Assembly: GCF_027694345.1 (NCBI RefSeq)
Contig: NZ_JAQEVU010000001.1
Span: forward strand, 186,001 to 250,000
Direction: 5' to 3'
DNA: 64,000 nt
DNA from: Varibaculum timonense_A
Lineage (GTDB): Bacteria > Actinomycetota > Actinomycetes > Actinomycetales > Actinomycetaceae
Both the position numbers and the translations under genes were made by a program. Under the pieces are notes generated by a model. That model was not told the DNA's origin, ran no database searches, and worked only from the letters and a program-made list of their open reading frames with translations. Shown here piece by piece: positions 43,801 through 52,460 of the stretch (position 1 is the first letter of the stretch; every line of letters starts with the position of its first letter).

Positions 43801-44033
43801 ACTACGCGGCCGCGAAAAGTGCCATTACTAGAGCCCAAATCACGCACCCAAATCTTCCCTGATTTGTTAATAAAGAGGACGTGCTCGCGCGAAACGGTTT
43901 CATCGGCTAACTGGGCTCGTCCTAGGCGGCAGTAGGAATGGTTTAAGGGCAGCACTATCCCGGCAGCCGGGCCGCGCTCTACCTGTAAATGACAGGGAGC
44001 TGCCAAGGCATCTTGCACTGATTTGGTTGCCAC
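40863..44033 (-). CDS. FHA-FtsK/EccC-like protein with three ATPase modules
   Basis: The protein has 1056 residues. An N-terminal FHA domain (about 18-105: CRLGRAQLADETVSREHVLF, DLGSSNGTF) is followed by two membrane spans (about 130-172) and three P-loop modules. Module 1 has GTTGSGKS near 408 and VVVVDEFRVL, then TQRPAGIVDGQIKSNMALRVCLRV, all typical of EccC/EssC. Module 2 has GSKDSGRTS near 672 and module 3 GEAKSGKT near 912. The order FHA-TM-D1-D2-D3 matches EssC/YukBA of type VII secretion, but no WXG100, EccB/D/E or mycosin gene is nearby. It may serve a dispersed secretion system or a different translocation task. Confidence 0.82.
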   Translation of the reverse strand: MATKSVQDALAAPCHLQVERGPAAGIVLPLNHSYCRLGRAQLADETVSREHVLFINKSGKIWVRDLGSSNGTFRGRVVSPFTRLRFQQELGASSRIRAGNTVLKVAKRPRVLTVARPRPQLNTASWRQWLFLPMFLFLPLSLASVLQIPRTWAGIILGVCLLIALGVWFYRRPRPVSPAQLLLTATQSSCPNAPPFASNPNQQVGAWVSPHQVVRAHSGDKLCFTGRYARERAFWWAGQIAWQEESKYRLGFLNSSAPHRPPESINPEDAHAKCDRVIVVPPDRTPLSSAGDICVTWANSPGEAPVWTNRIVPVSKGSRATFNADLPSSIWWQFMVSTTNTAASTQLPQQVPFSCLWQEVLEAENPIAKIKNTWNRSDSLRAPVAKDASEIVYLDLIKDGPHALLAGTTGSGKSAALTTWLISMALAHPPSKLQYVLIDYKGGDAFKKLQALPHVLGILTDLEPSLTRRALLSLNAEIKYREQHKTLSHPRIVVVVDEFRVLATDHPDLLDSLIRLATLGRSLGIHLVLATQRPAGIVDGQIKSNMALRVCLRVLETADSCDILGDGRSAQLPAIAGRAWIKSAREAAGKLLQFAWISEATQIETITHLCRLSWKPTYPPHIPWAPPLPQKISLSELPPVSKGATLGLGDYPSLQSTAPLTVSLPFSLHLVGSKDSGRTSLALMLALQLANAGEEVHVICPSIREFFGSSFRTISRASWPGTIATSPQVSLETLQRACRGQLSGTLIIDDCEDVLDSLERTYGVLSGHDLLSRLCRQSEALGISLLVVSEASQASSRLFGGLKTQIVGKIRDHIQVAQAGFTPQVLEHIGGAGVFVFSPSAQCTPFRAASPPPAQPAHFLPSPRASLCALPKHFTIPTSNDDSSSPAVFATGLSGDLQLEPADLERDWLIIGEAKSGKTNAARLLSHFMPHHLVLEGLSSNDSRLDQLPTEKRVEETYFAQTGQPLSGEDAPSNERIGRRHLIATVSPQIVQTSFSTSLADLRQRSILLILGDGRVCRPFVKDLDSQALPDSLSPIPGRGILVKNGKGIAIQTAIF

Positions 44034-44151
44034 TTTGTCAATCTAGCTACCAGAGTGCTTTGCTTGCCACCTTTTCTGTATCCCTGTGGATAACTTGATT
44101 CTAAAGGAGGGAAACTTTTTAGTTTCTAGATAAAAGGGGAAAATAAAAGCT

Positions 44152-46737
44152 ATGGCGAGCGAATATGAGCATGAACTACTTAAAGCACAAAAACAATGGC
44201 AAGACCTGGTTAAACAGATTAATCAAGCCCGAGTTGAATACTATGACCGTGACCGCCCCACCCTCTCCGATGCTCGTTATGATGAGCTATTTCGCCAGTT
44301 AGGAGACTTAGAGGGACGATTCCCGCAATTAGTAAACCCAGATTCTCCTACCCAAACCGTAGGGGGGAGTGTGCAAAAAACTTTTTCTTCCGTAACCCAT
44401 CTAGAGCGGATGGTCTCTCTAGATGACGTGTTTGATACCGAAGAAGTATCGAAATGGTATCAACGAATGTCGCAGGCAACTGGGAAAGAGAATCCTCAGG
44501 TTAGCGCGGAAGTAAAAATCGATGGCTTAGCGGTTAATCTTACCTATCGGAATGGGAAACTAGCTCTGGGCGCTACCCGCGGAGACGGCACAGTAGGGGA
44601 GGACGTGACTGCTAATATCCTTACCATCAGCAACATTCCCCGAGTTTTAGCCGGGGCAGTTGTGCCGCAGATATGCGAAATCCGCGGGGAAATCTATTTT
44701 CCACTGGCGGCTTTCAAACAGTTAAATGAACAGCGCAGCAGGGAATGGGAAGAATACAACCAGGCAAAAAGAGAAGGTAATCTTGTGGCTTGGCGTGCCC
44801 AGCGACAAAAAGCTGGTCTTTCCACCAAGGTGGAACCACCTTTCGTTAATCCTCGTAATGCGGCTGCCGGGTCGCTGCGGCAAAAAGATTCGCAAATAAC
44901 CGCTACTCGTCCTTTAGCATTAATTGCTCACGGAATCGGAAAAGTTAGCTGGAAGCAATCGGATTTAGAAGCAGGCTTTAACCCGCCAGATACCCAAATG
45001 CAATGGTACCGCCAGCTTAGACAGTGGGGTTTGCCGGTCAGTAACTACACTAAATCCCTAAGCGGTCTGGCAAATATTCAGCGCTACATTTCGGGCATTG
45101 GCAAACAACGTCCCGATATTAGCCACGAAATAGACGGGGTAGTGCTAAAAATAGATGACCTTAAAACCCAAGATGAACTGGGCTTTACCGCGCGTGCTCC
45201 GCGCTGGGCGGTTGCCTATAAATTCCCGCCGCAAGAAGTTCACACCAAACTGGTAGATATCCGAGTTGGGGTAGGGCGCACCGGCAGGATAACCCCCTAC
45301 GGGGTAATGGAAAAAGTGCTGGTAGATGGCTCTAATGTGGAGCGAGCAACCCTGCATAATCCTTATGAGGTGCGCCGGAAGGGCGTGAAAATCGGGGACA
45401 CCGTGGTGCTACGCAAAGCCGGGGACGTGATTCCCGAGATTGTCTGCCCGGTAGTGGATTTACGAGACGGTAGTGAACGCGAATGGCAAATGCCAAATAC
45501 CTGTCCCTCCTGCGGTAGCGAAATTCGACCTGAAAAGGACGGAGATAAGGATCTGCGTTGCCCTAATCAGCGCCATTGTCCCGAACAGATAAAAGAACGA
45601 GTTATTTTCTTGGCTTCGCGAGGGGCGCTAGACATTGAGGGGCTGGGGGAGCAATCTGCTGCGGCGCTGACTATGCCCGAGGCGGCTCGTCCTCAGGTTA
45701 TTTCCGCCCTCTCTAAAGGTAACGCAGTAATGGTAGCAGATAGGTTTGTGTATATTCCTGCTGGTGAAAAGATCTTTGAGGCGGATAGTGCTCAAGTTGA
45801 ATCCCTGCTGCCATTGCCACAAGAAGCAGCCCTGCCTCTAGAATCAAGATTATTTGATTTAGATTCTGACCAGTTACTTACAGTAAAGACCTGGAATCAG
45901 AAACTGGTTACTAAAGCTGACCGTCTGAAGCTAAAATCCCAGCTGTTAGCGGAAGGTAAGAACGAAGAAGAAGTCCAAACTTTGGTTCGCCAGCTACTAG
46001 GAAGCGGCGAAATCTGGACCTACACCCCCTATTTCGCCAATTCCAGGGGAGAAGAATTATCCCTAGGGGCACGAGGCAAAGTTTTACTAGCAGAACTAGA
46101 AAAAGCAAAAACTCAGCCACTTTGGCGGGTATTAGTGGCGTTATCAATCCGGCATCTAGGCCCGCAAGCTGCCCGTACTTTAGCGGCGCGTTTTAATTCA
46201 ATAGCGGCGATTGGTAACGCTAGCGAGAGCGACCTTACAGTGGTAGACGATATTGGACAAGAGATTGCCTCCTCAATTAAGCGGTGGTTCAGTATAGATT
46301 GGCATCTAGAAATCGTAAGTGCCTGGGAAAAAGCCGGGGTGATGATGCGGCAGGAGGAATCCTTAGATTCTCCGCAAACCTTGCAAGGACTAAACGTGGT
46401 GGTTTCCGGACGGGTAGAAGGATATACCCGAGACGAGGCAAAAGAAGCCCTAATGAAAGCGGGGGCTAAGTCTGCATCCTCGGTATCAAAAAATACCGAC
46501 CTGTTGATTTATGGTGAAAAAGCCGGTTCCAAGCTGAAGAAAGCCGGGGAACTGGGAGTTCCCTGCTTACCGCAGCAGTATTTTACTCAGCTTATAAAGG
46601 ACGGATTACCGGCAACCTTGCAAAAGCTATCGGGCGAGGGCGGGTCTAAAGAAATCACTGCTCCCTCCACTTCTACTGAAGCGGACTCGCCTGCCAGTGG
46701 GATAGATTCTCCTGACGTTACCGATAGTCTATTTTGA
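44152..46737 (+). CDS. ligA: NAD-dependent DNA ligase
   Basis: The 861 residues are longer than typical LigA (about 670-700). The nucleotidyltransferase has the adenylated Lys122 in AEVKIDGLAVNL, and an OB fold and the zinc finger (CPSCGSEIRP...RCPNQRHC) follow. Then comes LDIEGLGEQSAAAL, an insertion of about 100 residues before IRHLGPQAARTLA, the HhH domain and a C-terminal BRCT (about 745-820). The last 35 residues are a Ser/Thr/Pro-rich tail. LigA joins nicks in replication and repair. It is divergent from the FHA-FtsK gene with 118 bases between. Confidence 0.95.
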   Translation: MASEYEHELLKAQKQWQDLVKQINQARVEYYDRDRPTLSDARYDELFRQLGDLEGRFPQLVNPDSPTQTVGGSVQKTFSSVTHLERMVSLDDVFDTEEVSKWYQRMSQATGKENPQVSAEVKIDGLAVNLTYRNGKLALGATRGDGTVGEDVTANILTISNIPRVLAGAVVPQICEIRGEIYFPLAAFKQLNEQRSREWEEYNQAKREGNLVAWRAQRQKAGLSTKVEPPFVNPRNAAAGSLRQKDSQITATRPLALIAHGIGKVSWKQSDLEAGFNPPDTQMQWYRQLRQWGLPVSNYTKSLSGLANIQRYISGIGKQRPDISHEIDGVVLKIDDLKTQDELGFTARAPRWAVAYKFPPQEVHTKLVDIRVGVGRTGRITPYGVMEKVLVDGSNVERATLHNPYEVRRKGVKIGDTVVLRKAGDVIPEIVCPVVDLRDGSEREWQMPNTCPSCGSEIRPEKDGDKDLRCPNQRHCPEQIKERVIFLASRGALDIEGLGEQSAAALTMPEAARPQVISALSKGNAVMVADRFVYIPAGEKIFEADSAQVESLLPLPQEAALPLESRLFDLDSDQLLTVKTWNQKLVTKADRLKLKSQLLAEGKNEEEVQTLVRQLLGSGEIWTYTPYFANSRGEELSLGARGKVLLAELEKAKTQPLWRVLVALSIRHLGPQAARTLAARFNSIAAIGNASESDLTVVDDIGQEIASSIKRWFSIDWHLEIVSAWEKAGVMMRQEESLDSPQTLQGLNVVVSGRVEGYTRDEAKEALMKAGAKSASSVSKNTDLLIYGEKAGSKLKKAGELGVPCLPQQYFTQLIKDGLPATLQKLSGEGGSKEITAPSTSTEADSPASGIDSPDVTDSLF

Positions 46738-46782
46738 GCGTCCCTTATAGAAAATCCTCGGTGAAGAGATAGGCTAATTGTT

Positions 46783-48024
46783 ATGTTCAAGATCCCGAAA
46801 AAGACCGTTCCGCGCCTAATCAGGGGCTTGAAAATCTTGGGTGCGCTAATCGCGACCTTACAGGCGATTACAGTTAGCGTTATTGTCGCAATCGACCAGT
46901 TACGAAAACTACGGCAAACCGGTAAACCGGATGGCTACCCCCGGATTAGCGCCCCCCCAATGCGAGTTGATCGCTCTCGTCTAAACATCTATATGGATGG
47001 AGAAACTCTTTATCGCGATATGCTTGCGGCTATCGAGGGCGCGAAAGAGCGGGTATTCTTTGAAACTTTTATCTGGAAATCAGATGAAATCGGACAAGAA
47101 TTCAAAGATGCCCTGATTCGGGCAGCAGAGCGTGGCGCTGAGGTCTATATAATTTGGGATCGCTTCGGAAACCTGGTGGTAGATCCGCGCTTTTTCCGCT
47201 TCCCCCGGCTAAAAAATCTGCACGTCCTGAGATATTCTCTCAAACACACGGCACGTGACCATCGCAAAATTTTGGTAGTAGACTCGCGGATTGGTTTTGT
47301 TGGGGGATACAACATTGGTTCCTATTATGTCGATAACCAGTGGCGAGACACTCACCTAAGAATTAAAGGGTCCAATGTTTGGGAGCTGGAGAGTGCTTTT
47401 CTTGATTTTTGGAACTATGCCCAAAAGTGGCATTTGCGTTTAAAGAAAGTGCGCGATCCACGGGGCAGGTCATGGAACTCGAAGATTCAGGGCTGCGTAA
47501 ATGACCCGAAACGACTGCTATTCCCGGTGCGGGGAATGTATGTAAACGCCCTCGATAAAGCGCAAGAATCCGCCTATATTACTTCGGCATATTTCGTGCC
47601 CGATCGAGTAATTCAACGTTCTCTGATTGACGCGGCTCGCCGAGGAGTAGACGTAAAAGTACTGGTACCGGCAAAATCTAACCATATTATTGCCGACTGG
47701 ATTTCTCGTTCTTATCTAACCGACCTGTTAGATAACCAAGTCGAGCTGTGGCTTTATGACAATGTAATGATTCATGCAAAAACCGCCGTTATTGACGGTA
47801 CCTGGTGCACTATCGGCACTGCTAATATCGACCGGCTGTCGATGACCGGAAATCATGAAATTAATATGTCGATTACTTCACGACAACTATCTGCGCATAT
47901 GGAGAATATTTTCTTTACCGACCTGTTAAATGCGCGCCAGATTACCCGCCATGAATGGAATCAACGTCCCATGGTGTTTCGAGTAGCAGAGAAACTTTTA
48001 CGTCCTTTCGCTTTCCTGGTTTAA
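46783..48024 (+). CDS. cls: phospholipase D-type cardiolipin synthase
   Basis: The protein has 413 residues. One N-terminal hydrophobic span (about 18-38) is followed by two HKD sites: DHRKILVVDSRIGFVGGYNIG near 158 and MIHAKTAVIDGTWCTIGTANID near 330. Both catalytic His are present. The protein fits the two-HKD cardiolipin synthase/phosphatidyltransferase group, which would use the phosphatidylglycerol made through PgsA. It starts 45 bases after ligA and is followed by gatC after 62 bases. Confidence 0.85.
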   Translation: MFKIPKKTVPRLIRGLKILGALIATLQAITVSVIVAIDQLRKLRQTGKPDGYPRISAPPMRVDRSRLNIYMDGETLYRDMLAAIEGAKERVFFETFIWKSDEIGQEFKDALIRAAERGAEVYIIWDRFGNLVVDPRFFRFPRLKNLHVLRYSLKHTARDHRKILVVDSRIGFVGGYNIGSYYVDNQWRDTHLRIKGSNVWELESAFLDFWNYAQKWHLRLKKVRDPRGRSWNSKIQGCVNDPKRLLFPVRGMYVNALDKAQESAYITSAYFVPDRVIQRSLIDAARRGVDVKVLVPAKSNHIIADWISRSYLTDLLDNQVELWLYDNVMIHAKTAVIDGTWCTIGTANIDRLSMTGNHEINMSITSRQLSAHMENIFFTDLLNARQITRHEWNQRPMVFRVAEKLLRPFAFLV

Positions 48025-48086
48025 GCGCAACGCCCCGCACGTTGCGCTAATATGACCGGAACAGTCTTGGGCATTAGACTGGGAAT

Positions 48087-48383
48087 ATGTCTACGATTGA
48101 TAGGGATGAGGTAGTGCGGGTAGCCGCTTTGGCTCGAATTGCACTCACTGAAGAAGAAATAGACCAGTTCGCGGGACAGCTAGAACAGATAGCTAGCGCG
48201 GTAGCCACCGTATCTCAGGCAGTAGGTCCAGATACTAAAGCCACCTCCCACCCGATTGAAATGACCAACGTATTACGCCCTGATGTAGTGGGCGATTGCC
48301 TGAATCGGGATGAATTATTGGCAGGAGCTCCTCTGGCAGAAGACGGACAGTTCCGCGTACCGCAAATCATTGGGGAGGAGTAA
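48087..48383 (+). CDS. gatC: Asp/Glu-tRNA amidotransferase subunit C
   Basis: The protein has 98 residues with the GatC pattern: DRDEVVRVAALARIALTEEEI, then FAGQLEQIASAVATV, and the C-terminal TSHPIEMTNVLRPDVVG. GatC is the small belt subunit that stabilises GatA-GatB. The operon gatC-gatA-gatB is tight here, with 2 and 10 bases between genes. Confidence 0.95.
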   Translation: MSTIDRDEVVRVAALARIALTEEEIDQFAGQLEQIASAVATVSQAVGPDTKATSHPIEMTNVLRPDVVGDCLNRDELLAGAPLAEDGQFRVPQIIGEE

Positions 48384-48385
48384 CC

Positions 48386-49879
48386 GTGGAAGATTTCTTG
48401 AAACTTTCAGCCCTGCAACTAGCGGAGAAGCTGCGCGCTGGGGAGCTGACCTCCGAGCAGCTAACCCAGGCTTGCTTGAATCGGATTGAACAGTTAAACC
48501 CGAAGCTAAACGTGTTTGTGCATTTAGATCCCGAGGGTGCGCTGGAGACTGCTCGCCGCGTGGACAAGGGTCGCCAGAACGGGGAAGAACTGCATCCCCT
48601 GGCGGGAGTCCCGATTGCTTTGAAAGACAATATGGTTACCCGCGGACAAGAAACCACCTGTTCGTCAAAGATTTTGGCTGGTTGGAAGCCTCCCTATGAT
48701 GCGACGGTAGTTACCAAAATCAAGGAGGCGGCTCTACCGATTATTGGTAAAACCAATATGGACGAGTTTGCCATGGGCTCATCTACCGAACATTCTGCCT
48801 TCGGCCCTACCCGTAACCCTTGGGATTCTTCTCGGATTCCGGGAGGTTCCGGCGGAGGCTCGGCCGCGGCGGTTGCCTCGTTTATGGTTCCCTTAGCTTT
48901 AGGTTCCGATACTGGCGGCTCGATTCGCCAGCCAGGGGCAGTTACCGGCACAGTGGGGGCGAAACCCACCTATGGTGCGGTTTCCCGTTACGGTCTGGTG
49001 GCAATGGCGTCCTCGCTAGATCAAATCGGTCCGGTTACCCGCACGGTTGCAGATGCGGCGGCCTTGCAGGAACTGGTGGGCGGTCATGACCCCTTTGACT
49101 CTACTTCTTTAGATGAACCAGTTCCGGCTTTGCTAGATGCCGTGAAAGAGTATCAAGGGAAAACAGATTTATCCGGTCTGCGTTTGGGAGTAGTTAAACA
49201 GGGCAGTGGTGACGGCTATGAAGAGGACGTGACTGCGGCTTTCCAGGCGACTGTTTCGGCTCTCGAACAGCGCGGAGCTAGCGTTAGCGAAATCGATATG
49301 CCTTCTTTCAAATATGCGTTAGCCGCCTATTACTTGATTATGCCCGCAGAGGTTTCTTCAAACTTGGCACGTTTTGACGGGATTCGTTTTGGGATTCGGG
49401 TGGAGCCAACCACCGGGCCGGTGACTGCGGAAACCGTTATGGCCGCTACCCGGGAAGCCGGGTTTGGGGCAGAGGTGAAACGCCGAATTATTTTGGGTAC
49501 TCACGTTTTATCTGCTGGATATTTTGACGCTTATTATGGCAGTGCTCAAAAGGTTCGAACCTTGGTACAAGAAGACTATAACCAGGCGTTCTCGCAGGTA
49601 GATGCCTTGGTTTTGCCTACTTCGCCCACTGTTGCTTTTAAGCTGGGGGAAAAGATTTCTGACCCCTTGACTATGTACAATTGTGATATCGCAACTATTC
49701 CGGCGAATCTGGCAGGAATCCCCGCAATCAGTGTTCCGATTGGGCTTGACCATCAAGGACTGCCGATTGGTTTCCAGGTAATGGCGCCCCAACGCGCCGA
49801 TGCCCTCATGTATCAGGTAGCCCAGGCAGCAGTTGAGGCTTGCGGCACCGATGTTCCGGCTGCTTGCCCGGTGAAGTAG
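48386..49879 (+). CDS. gatA: Asp/Glu-tRNA amidotransferase subunit A
   Basis: The protein has 497 residues of the amidase-signature family. The Ser-cisSer-Lys triad region is visible as VPIALKDNMVTRG (Lys near 79), SRIPGGSGGGSAAAVA and DTGGSIRQPGAV (Ser near 178). GatA releases ammonia from glutamine and passes it to GatB. GTG 48386 follows GGGGAGGAGTAACC, giving a good SD. The product indicates indirect Gln-tRNA and/or Asn-tRNA synthesis in this organism. Confidence 0.97.
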   Translation: MEDFLKLSALQLAEKLRAGELTSEQLTQACLNRIEQLNPKLNVFVHLDPEGALETARRVDKGRQNGEELHPLAGVPIALKDNMVTRGQETTCSSKILAGWKPPYDATVVTKIKEAALPIIGKTNMDEFAMGSSTEHSAFGPTRNPWDSSRIPGGSGGGSAAAVASFMVPLALGSDTGGSIRQPGAVTGTVGAKPTYGAVSRYGLVAMASSLDQIGPVTRTVADAAALQELVGGHDPFDSTSLDEPVPALLDAVKEYQGKTDLSGLRLGVVKQGSGDGYEEDVTAAFQATVSALEQRGASVSEIDMPSFKYALAAYYLIMPAEVSSNLARFDGIRFGIRVEPTTGPVTAETVMAATREAGFGAEVKRRIILGTHVLSAGYFDAYYGSAQKVRTLVQEDYNQAFSQVDALVLPTSPTVAFKLGEKISDPLTMYNCDIATIPANLAGIPAISVPIGLDHQGLPIGFQVMAPQRADALMYQVAQAAVEACGTDVPAACPVK

Positions 49880-49889
49880 AGGAGAAGCA

Positions 49890-51386
49890 ATGAGCGATTT
49901 AATGAAATACGAAGATGCGGTATCTAATTTCGATCCGGTTTTGGGCATGGAAGTCCACGTCGAGCTGGGTACTGAAACCAAAATGTTTGATAGCGCCCCG
50001 AACTCTTCACTGGGAGAACCCAACACTCGGGTAACCCCAGTTTCAGTGGGATTGCCTGGATCTTTGCCGGTAACCAACCAGCGCGCAGTTGAATATGCAA
50101 TCAAAATCGGACTTGCCCTTAATTGCGAAATAGCTCCTTACTGCCGGTTTTCTCGCAAGAATTATTTCTATCCCGACCTGGCAAAGGCCTACCAGATTTC
50201 CCAATATGATGAGCCTATCGCCCATGATGGCTATGTAGATGTAGAGCTAGACGATGGGGAAATCTTCCGGGTAAATATTGAACGCGCCCATATGGAAGAG
50301 GACGCCGGTAAGAACACCCACATTGGGGGAGACGCTGGTCGTATTCAAGGGGCTGCCTATTCCCTGGTGGACTACAACCGCGCTGGGGTTCCTCTAGTTG
50401 AGATTGTTACCCGCCCTATTGAGGGCGCGGGGGCTCGCGCTCCCGAGGTAGCCGCCGCCTATGTGCGTACTTTACGGGATATTTTCCGAGCTCTAGAGGT
50501 TTCTGAAGCCCGGATGGAACGGGGGAACGTGCGCGCGGACGTGAACGTATCTTTGCGTGCTAATCCGGATGCGCCCTTGGGAACCCGCACTGAAACTAAG
50601 AACGTGAACTCGTTTAAAGCCATTGAAAAAACGGTTACCTTTGAGATTCGTCGCCAAGCCAAGATTCTTTCTGACGGCGGCAAAGTTATCCAAGAAACTC
50701 GTCACTGGCATGAAGATACTGCTACCACTTCTTCGGGGCGGGAAAAATCCGACGCCGAAGATTACCGCTATTTCCCGGAACCCGATCTAGTGCCGGTAGC
50801 TCCCGCGAAAGAATGGGTGGAACAGCTGCGCGCTAACCTGCCGGAACTGCCGGTAGCCCGGCGCCGCCGCCTGCGCGAAGAATACGGTTTCTCCGATATG
50901 GAAATGCGGGACGTGGTAAATGCGGACGCTTTGGATATTATCGAGGCCACGGTAGAAGCAGGAGCCGCGCCCCAGGCGGCACGTAAATGGTGGATGGGGG
51001 AGATTTCCCGAATCGCTAAAGAAAAGAATCTGGATTTAACTGAGGTTTCGGCTACTCCCGCCGATGTGGCGCAGCTGCAAGACCTGGTAGACCAGGGCAA
51101 ACTTAACGATAAGGTGGCTCGGAAAGTGATTGCCGGGGTGCTGGATGGTGAAGGCAATCCCGCAGAGGTAATGCAGGCACGCGGATTGGAAATCGTGCGA
51201 GATACGGCCGCGCTGCAAGCGGCAGTCGCCCAGGTGATTGCGGATAATCCGAAAGTCGTGGAACAAATAAAAGCCGGGAAAGTTAAGGCGATTGGCGCCC
51301 TCATGGGTGGGGTCATGCGTGCCACCAAGGGGCAGGCAGATGCCGGGGAGACTCGGGAGATGATCCTCAAGCAAATCAACGGCTAA
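49890..51386 (+). CDS. gatB: Asp/Glu-tRNA amidotransferase subunit B
   Basis: The protein has 498 residues with the GatB kinase/amidotransferase core: FDPVLGMEVHVELGTETKMF, YPDLAKAYQISQYDEPI, the metal-binding LEEDAGK-like HMEEDAGKNTHIG, and MERGNVRADVNVSLR. A C-terminal YqeY-like tail domain (about 350-498) that binds tRNA ends the protein. GatB activates Glu/Asp on tRNA with ATP and amidates it. It is the last gene of the operon and a terminator follows. Confidence 0.97.
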   Translation: MSDLMKYEDAVSNFDPVLGMEVHVELGTETKMFDSAPNSSLGEPNTRVTPVSVGLPGSLPVTNQRAVEYAIKIGLALNCEIAPYCRFSRKNYFYPDLAKAYQISQYDEPIAHDGYVDVELDDGEIFRVNIERAHMEEDAGKNTHIGGDAGRIQGAAYSLVDYNRAGVPLVEIVTRPIEGAGARAPEVAAAYVRTLRDIFRALEVSEARMERGNVRADVNVSLRANPDAPLGTRTETKNVNSFKAIEKTVTFEIRRQAKILSDGGKVIQETRHWHEDTATTSSGREKSDAEDYRYFPEPDLVPVAPAKEWVEQLRANLPELPVARRRRLREEYGFSDMEMRDVVNADALDIIEATVEAGAAPQAARKWWMGEISRIAKEKNLDLTEVSATPADVAQLQDLVDQGKLNDKVARKVIAGVLDGEGNPAEVMQARGLEIVRDTAALQAAVAQVIADNPKVVEQIKAGKVKAIGALMGGVMRATKGQADAGETREMILKQING

Positions 51387-51455
51387 GCAGACAATGTTAC
51401 TAATGTGACTAATTACCTCTTGTTCTAAATTTAATAGTTGCTGCAAGTGCTATCA

Positions 51456-51501
51456 AGTGGCTCTGTCAGAAGTTTTTACTGGCAGAGCCGCTTTTTTATT
51501 T
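51456..51501 (+). terminator. terminator of gatCAB
   Basis: AGTGGCTCTGTCAG pairs with CTGGCAGAGCCGCT (13 of 14 pairs including G-U) around a short A/T loop and is followed by a T run. It lies about 70 bases after the gatB stop. Confidence 0.85.
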
Positions 51502-51583
51502 TTTACAAATAATAATTCGGTTTCTTTAAGTCGAATTAATAAAAAATTCTGGATGCTGGAAAAGTTCATTTCTTGAACTGAGC

Positions 51584-51611
51584 TTGACAAGCGGGGGGGG
51601 GGTAATAATTT
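51584..51611 (+). promoter_or_regulatory. promoter with G10 tract in the spacer (candidate phase-variable)
   Basis: A perfect -35 TTGACA (51584-51589) is followed by AGC, ten Gs (51593-51602) and the AT-rich TAATAATTTT. With TAATTT (51606-51611) as -10 the spacer is 16 bases; with TAATAA (51603-51608) it is 13. Gain or loss of Gs would change the spacer directly. The promoter lies 40 bases before the start of the surface-protein gene. Confidence 0.6.
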
Positions 51612-51650
51612 TGCATTGTTCCTGTCAGAAGTACTTGTAGGAGTATTAAA

Positions 51651-52403
51651 ATGAAAAATCTTGTCAAAAAAACTGCAGCTGGCGTTTTTGTAGCCGGTTT
51701 GACTTTCGGGTTTGCCCCGGCTGCATTTGCAGCTGACGCAACCCCCGCTTGCTGGGTAGACGCTGTCGAACAGGCAGAGGTTCACTACGCCAATGAAAAT
51801 GGAAAGCTCACTGAACTGCAGCTGACTACCAACCAGGCTGATGGTGCTATGAAAAAAGCCGAAGCTGATGTAAAAGCCGCTAAAGCTAAGGTTGCTGCCG
51901 CTAAGAAAGCTTTCGACGAGAGCAAGACCCAAGCCACTCCCGAAGGAGACGCTGCTAAGAAGAAAGCTCTCGATGATGCTAACGCCGATTTAACTAAAGC
52001 AGCTGCCACTTTGAAGAGTGCCACTGCGAAATACAAAGAAGCAAAAGGATACTCTGATATTCAGGAAGGCACTGTTAAAAACTATGTCTATCCGGCTCTA
52101 AAGAAGATTCAGGACGCTGATCCTGCCGCCTATAACAAGGCTCACGGCTGCAAAGCTACCCCCTCCAAACCGGCAGAAAAGCCCGCGAAACCTCAGGTAA
52201 AGCCCGGTAAATCCGAAAAAGGGACTGCGGTTGCTGTCGCCGATACCAAGAAATCTGCAAATAAGCCAGTCGCTAAACCGGCTAAGCAGAGCAAAGGAAA
52301 CCTGGCTAGCACCGGTGCGGTTGCTGCTTCTCTAGCTGGTATCGCGCTAGCCTCGGTAGCCGGTGGAACTGGTGTAGTTGCCTGGCGCCGTCACAAAGCG
52401 TAA
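51651..52403 (+). CDS. sortase-anchored surface protein (LASTG signal)
   Basis: The protein has 250 residues. A signal peptide (1-28, ending AAFA-ADA) is followed by an Ala/Lys-rich helical domain (about 55-165) with heptad-like spacing and two Cys (PACWVD, HGCKAT). A Lys/Pro/Ala-rich wall-spanning region (about 165-215) and the sorting signal come next: LASTG at about 218-222, a hydrophobic span and WRRHKA. LAxTG is the motif of class E sortases of actinobacteria. ATG 51651 is preceded by AGGAG. The gene is flanked by terminators and has its own promoter with a G10 run. The family beyond this is not recognised. Confidence 0.8.
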   Translation: MKNLVKKTAAGVFVAGLTFGFAPAAFAADATPACWVDAVEQAEVHYANENGKLTELQLTTNQADGAMKKAEADVKAAKAKVAAAKKAFDESKTQATPEGDAAKKKALDDANADLTKAAATLKSATAKYKEAKGYSDIQEGTVKNYVYPALKKIQDADPAAYNKAHGCKATPSKPAEKPAKPQVKPGKSEKGTAVAVADTKKSANKPVAKPAKQSKGNLASTGAVAASLAGIALASVAGGTGVVAWRRHKA

Positions 52404-52460
52404 GGGCTGCGCTTAAGCGATTTTCGATGATTTATTGACCTTGTAATCATCTGGCAATCC

